64,000 nt of DNA from Septoria linicola (taxonomy: Eukaryota; Ascomycota; Dothideomycetes; Mycosphaerellales; Mycosphaerellaceae), in assembly GCA_024114885.1 (NCBI GenBank), contig CP099418.1:3100001-3164000 (forward strand), read 5' to 3'. Both the position numbers and the translations under genes were made by a program. Each line of letters begins with the position of its first letter. Position 1 is the first letter of the stretch. Of this stretch, positions 62,528 through 64,000 are shown piece after piece. The notes under the pieces are model-generated. The model did not search any database. It was given only the letters and a program-made list of their open reading frames with translations, and was not told the origin of the DNA.

Positions 62528-63935
62528 CTACAAGCCCATCATCTGCACCAGATTCTCCACGACCTTCATCGCAAACGTCTCATCATTGATCGCGCTGTCT
62601 TCTTTGATCACATCAACCTCACTTCCATGCAATCCCGCGCTAATGCTCCCAAAGAGCGCACGATCTGCCTCCGGATAATGGAAGGGCCCATCGGGAGTAG
62701 AAATCATGCTGACACCGCCTAGAGGAAGCATCACTTTTACTTTGCTTTGGTCCTTCACAAATTGTTTGATCTTGCCAGTGATAAAGTCGCCTATGGCTCG
62801 GCACTCCTCCGTATTCGTTCGCATGAGCGTCACAGTCGGGTTGTGCTCGAACAACTTTCGTCCTGCCTTGATATACTGCTCAGGAACTGTAGCAACAGGA
62901 CCAAAATTGACCATATCTGTAGCTCCCACAGAGATGATACATGGTATACCAGCACGAAGAGCCGATTCCAAGCGATGCGGACCTGCAGACATGACGCCTC
63001 CATCGACAAGATGGTCGCAAACTTCTGTCGTAGTGATATCGAGCACCGCATCGAGGCTACCTTGCTGGATGAGGCGCTCCATGGCCAGACCCCCATGCCC
63101 TGTGCAGTGGAACACGAAGCACTCTACATCATATGTGGATTCGAGGTGCCGCCGAATAATGTCGATGCAAGGTGTTGTCACGCCGAACATCTGCAAATCG
63201 TTAGGCGGTCGATTGGACAATCGAAGATCGTAGCCTTCTACAGTATTCTAGGCTCAGTTGACTTACTGTTAGACCAATTCTGCGCTTTGTATCTTGCTTG
63301 TTGAGACGGTCGCGAAGTGACTTCTCGTACATCGACGACATGCCATGAATAGCGCCCGCAGCATTTGAAAGAATGCGCTTGAGAAGAGAGTTTGTGCCGG
63401 CAATGTCAACCACTGAATACATCAGTGTGATGTCGCTTTCACCGACGATCGGCCCAGTGTCGCCTGAAGCAGCCGTAGAAACGATGAGCTTGGGAAGTCC
63501 GATAGGCACAGCTTCGCGCATCACGCCTGCGGCGAGGGATGTTCCTCCTGTGCCTCCGGCGCTGATCAGTCCATGGATAGCTTGCGATGAGTCATTGAGA
63601 CCGCCTTGATATGCTTTGCGCAGCCAATTCGAGGCACAAACAATCATATGCTTGATGACATCGCCTCTGGCTAAAGTACTGATATCCTGGTTACCGGATG
63701 GTCCATACTTAGTCGTGAGCGTCTCTTGGGTCACGGTGATGGCTTCATGCTTAGTCTCCGACCGACCAACATCAACAAGAGTCACCTGTGAAGCGTTGTC
63801 GTGCTCCTGAATTTGAGCCCGAAGATAGAGCAGCTCATCGAGCTTAGTCTAGATTGCTCGTCAGTGACTGCATAAGTAGCACGAGAGAGACCGACGACAA
63901 ACATCACAGGTACCTAGCAGGACAATGTGCGGCAT
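62528..63935 (-). CDS. Tm-1-like/UPF0261 ATP-binding domain protein
   Basis: Three exons, 63935..63903, 63848..63267 and 63190..62528, give 425 aa; exon 1 is only 11 codons (MPHIVLLGTCD) and rejoins TKLDELLYLRAQIQEHDNAS. The family's two lobes are both present: TLVDVGRSETKHEAI, a Gly-rich SAGGTGGTSLAAGVMREAVP IGLPKLIVSTAASGD, MYSVVDIAGTNSLLKRIL, then the C-terminal lobe MFGVTTPCIDIIRRHLESTY, CFVFHCTGHGGLAMERLIQQ and LPLGGVSMISTPDGPFHYPE. Members occur in bacteria, plants and fungi. The plant Tm-1 protein binds ATP and viral replication proteins; fungal copies have no established role, though such genes are often near catabolic or accessory loci. Length and motifs are normal, so it is probably intact. 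Confidence 0.9.
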
Positions 63936-64000
63936 AGTGTGCACGTGTAAACCTCCCGCTCTCTCCAAGACTTTGGTGAAGGGACAATGTGTCCCAAGTC

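Noticed and set aside
62706..63304. Forward frames of 175 and 185 codons
   Set aside because: Both are antisense to exon 3 of the Tm-1-like gene, which matches its family throughout.

Overview
This window looks like euchromatic nuclear DNA from a filamentous ascomycete (Pezizomycotina), most likely a Dothideomycete. Genes are dense, on both strands and mostly unrelated in function. Introns are mostly 45-70 bp, with GT(A/G)(A/T)GT-type donors, a CTRAC/CTAAC-like branch site and a (C/T)AG acceptor. Many proteins are recognisable fungal orthologues: LEO1, a MOB kinase activator, TRS65, MMS2, UVE1, a complex I 12-kDa subunit, GRX3/4, RPF2, gamma-tubulin and EFM7. The assignment to a class is inference from overall resemblance; no rRNA or marker gene is present to prove it. 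No tRNA, rRNA, CRISPR array or intact transposon was seen.

Layout. 0-7.7 kb is housekeeping: a clipped gene at the left edge, LEO1 (Paf1 complex), a short spliced gene of uncertain 3' end, a MOB-family activator, TRS65 (TRAPPII) and MMS2 (ubiquitin-conjugating variant, DNA damage tolerance). 7.7-19.9 kb holds a mitochondrial hot-dog thioesterase, a coiled-coil membrane protein, a small mitochondrial protein, a low-complexity unknown, the UV endonuclease UVE1, a Cys-rich gene with a reading-frame break, a complex I subunit, a monothiol glutaredoxin and RPF2. 20.8-27.4 kb carries a hexose transporter, a DMT-superfamily carrier, an aldo-keto reductase of the AKR7 type and a small basic protein. 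27.5-30.2 kb has gamma-tubulin followed by an AT-rich relic that looks RIP-mutated and abuts a beheaded coding fragment. From 30.8 kb onward the content is more accessory: a GH5_7 mannanase, a SnoaL-like protein, a DUF1772 protein, a secreted glycogen-debranching-like protein, a Pth11-like rhodopsin-domain receptor, a GABA/choline-type permease containing a 4-nt micro-exon, a GST, EFM7, a large unknown whose frame breaks twice, an EBP-like membrane protein, a secreted phytase-like esterase, a monoacylglycerol lipase, a sugar transporter, a UstYa-like oxidase, an NmrA-like protein and a Tm-1-like protein.

How the genes relate. Several housekeeping pairs are divergent over short shared promoters (TRS65/MMS2 182 bp, GRX/RPF2 279 bp, GST/EFM7 197 bp). 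The right-hand 8 kb (transporter, UstYa oxidase, NmrA-like, Tm-1-like) has an accessory-metabolism flavour, but no core synthase or RiPP precursor was found, so it is not called a gene cluster. Exon coordinates in the entries were fitted by hand from splice signals and by checking that exon lengths sum to a multiple of three.
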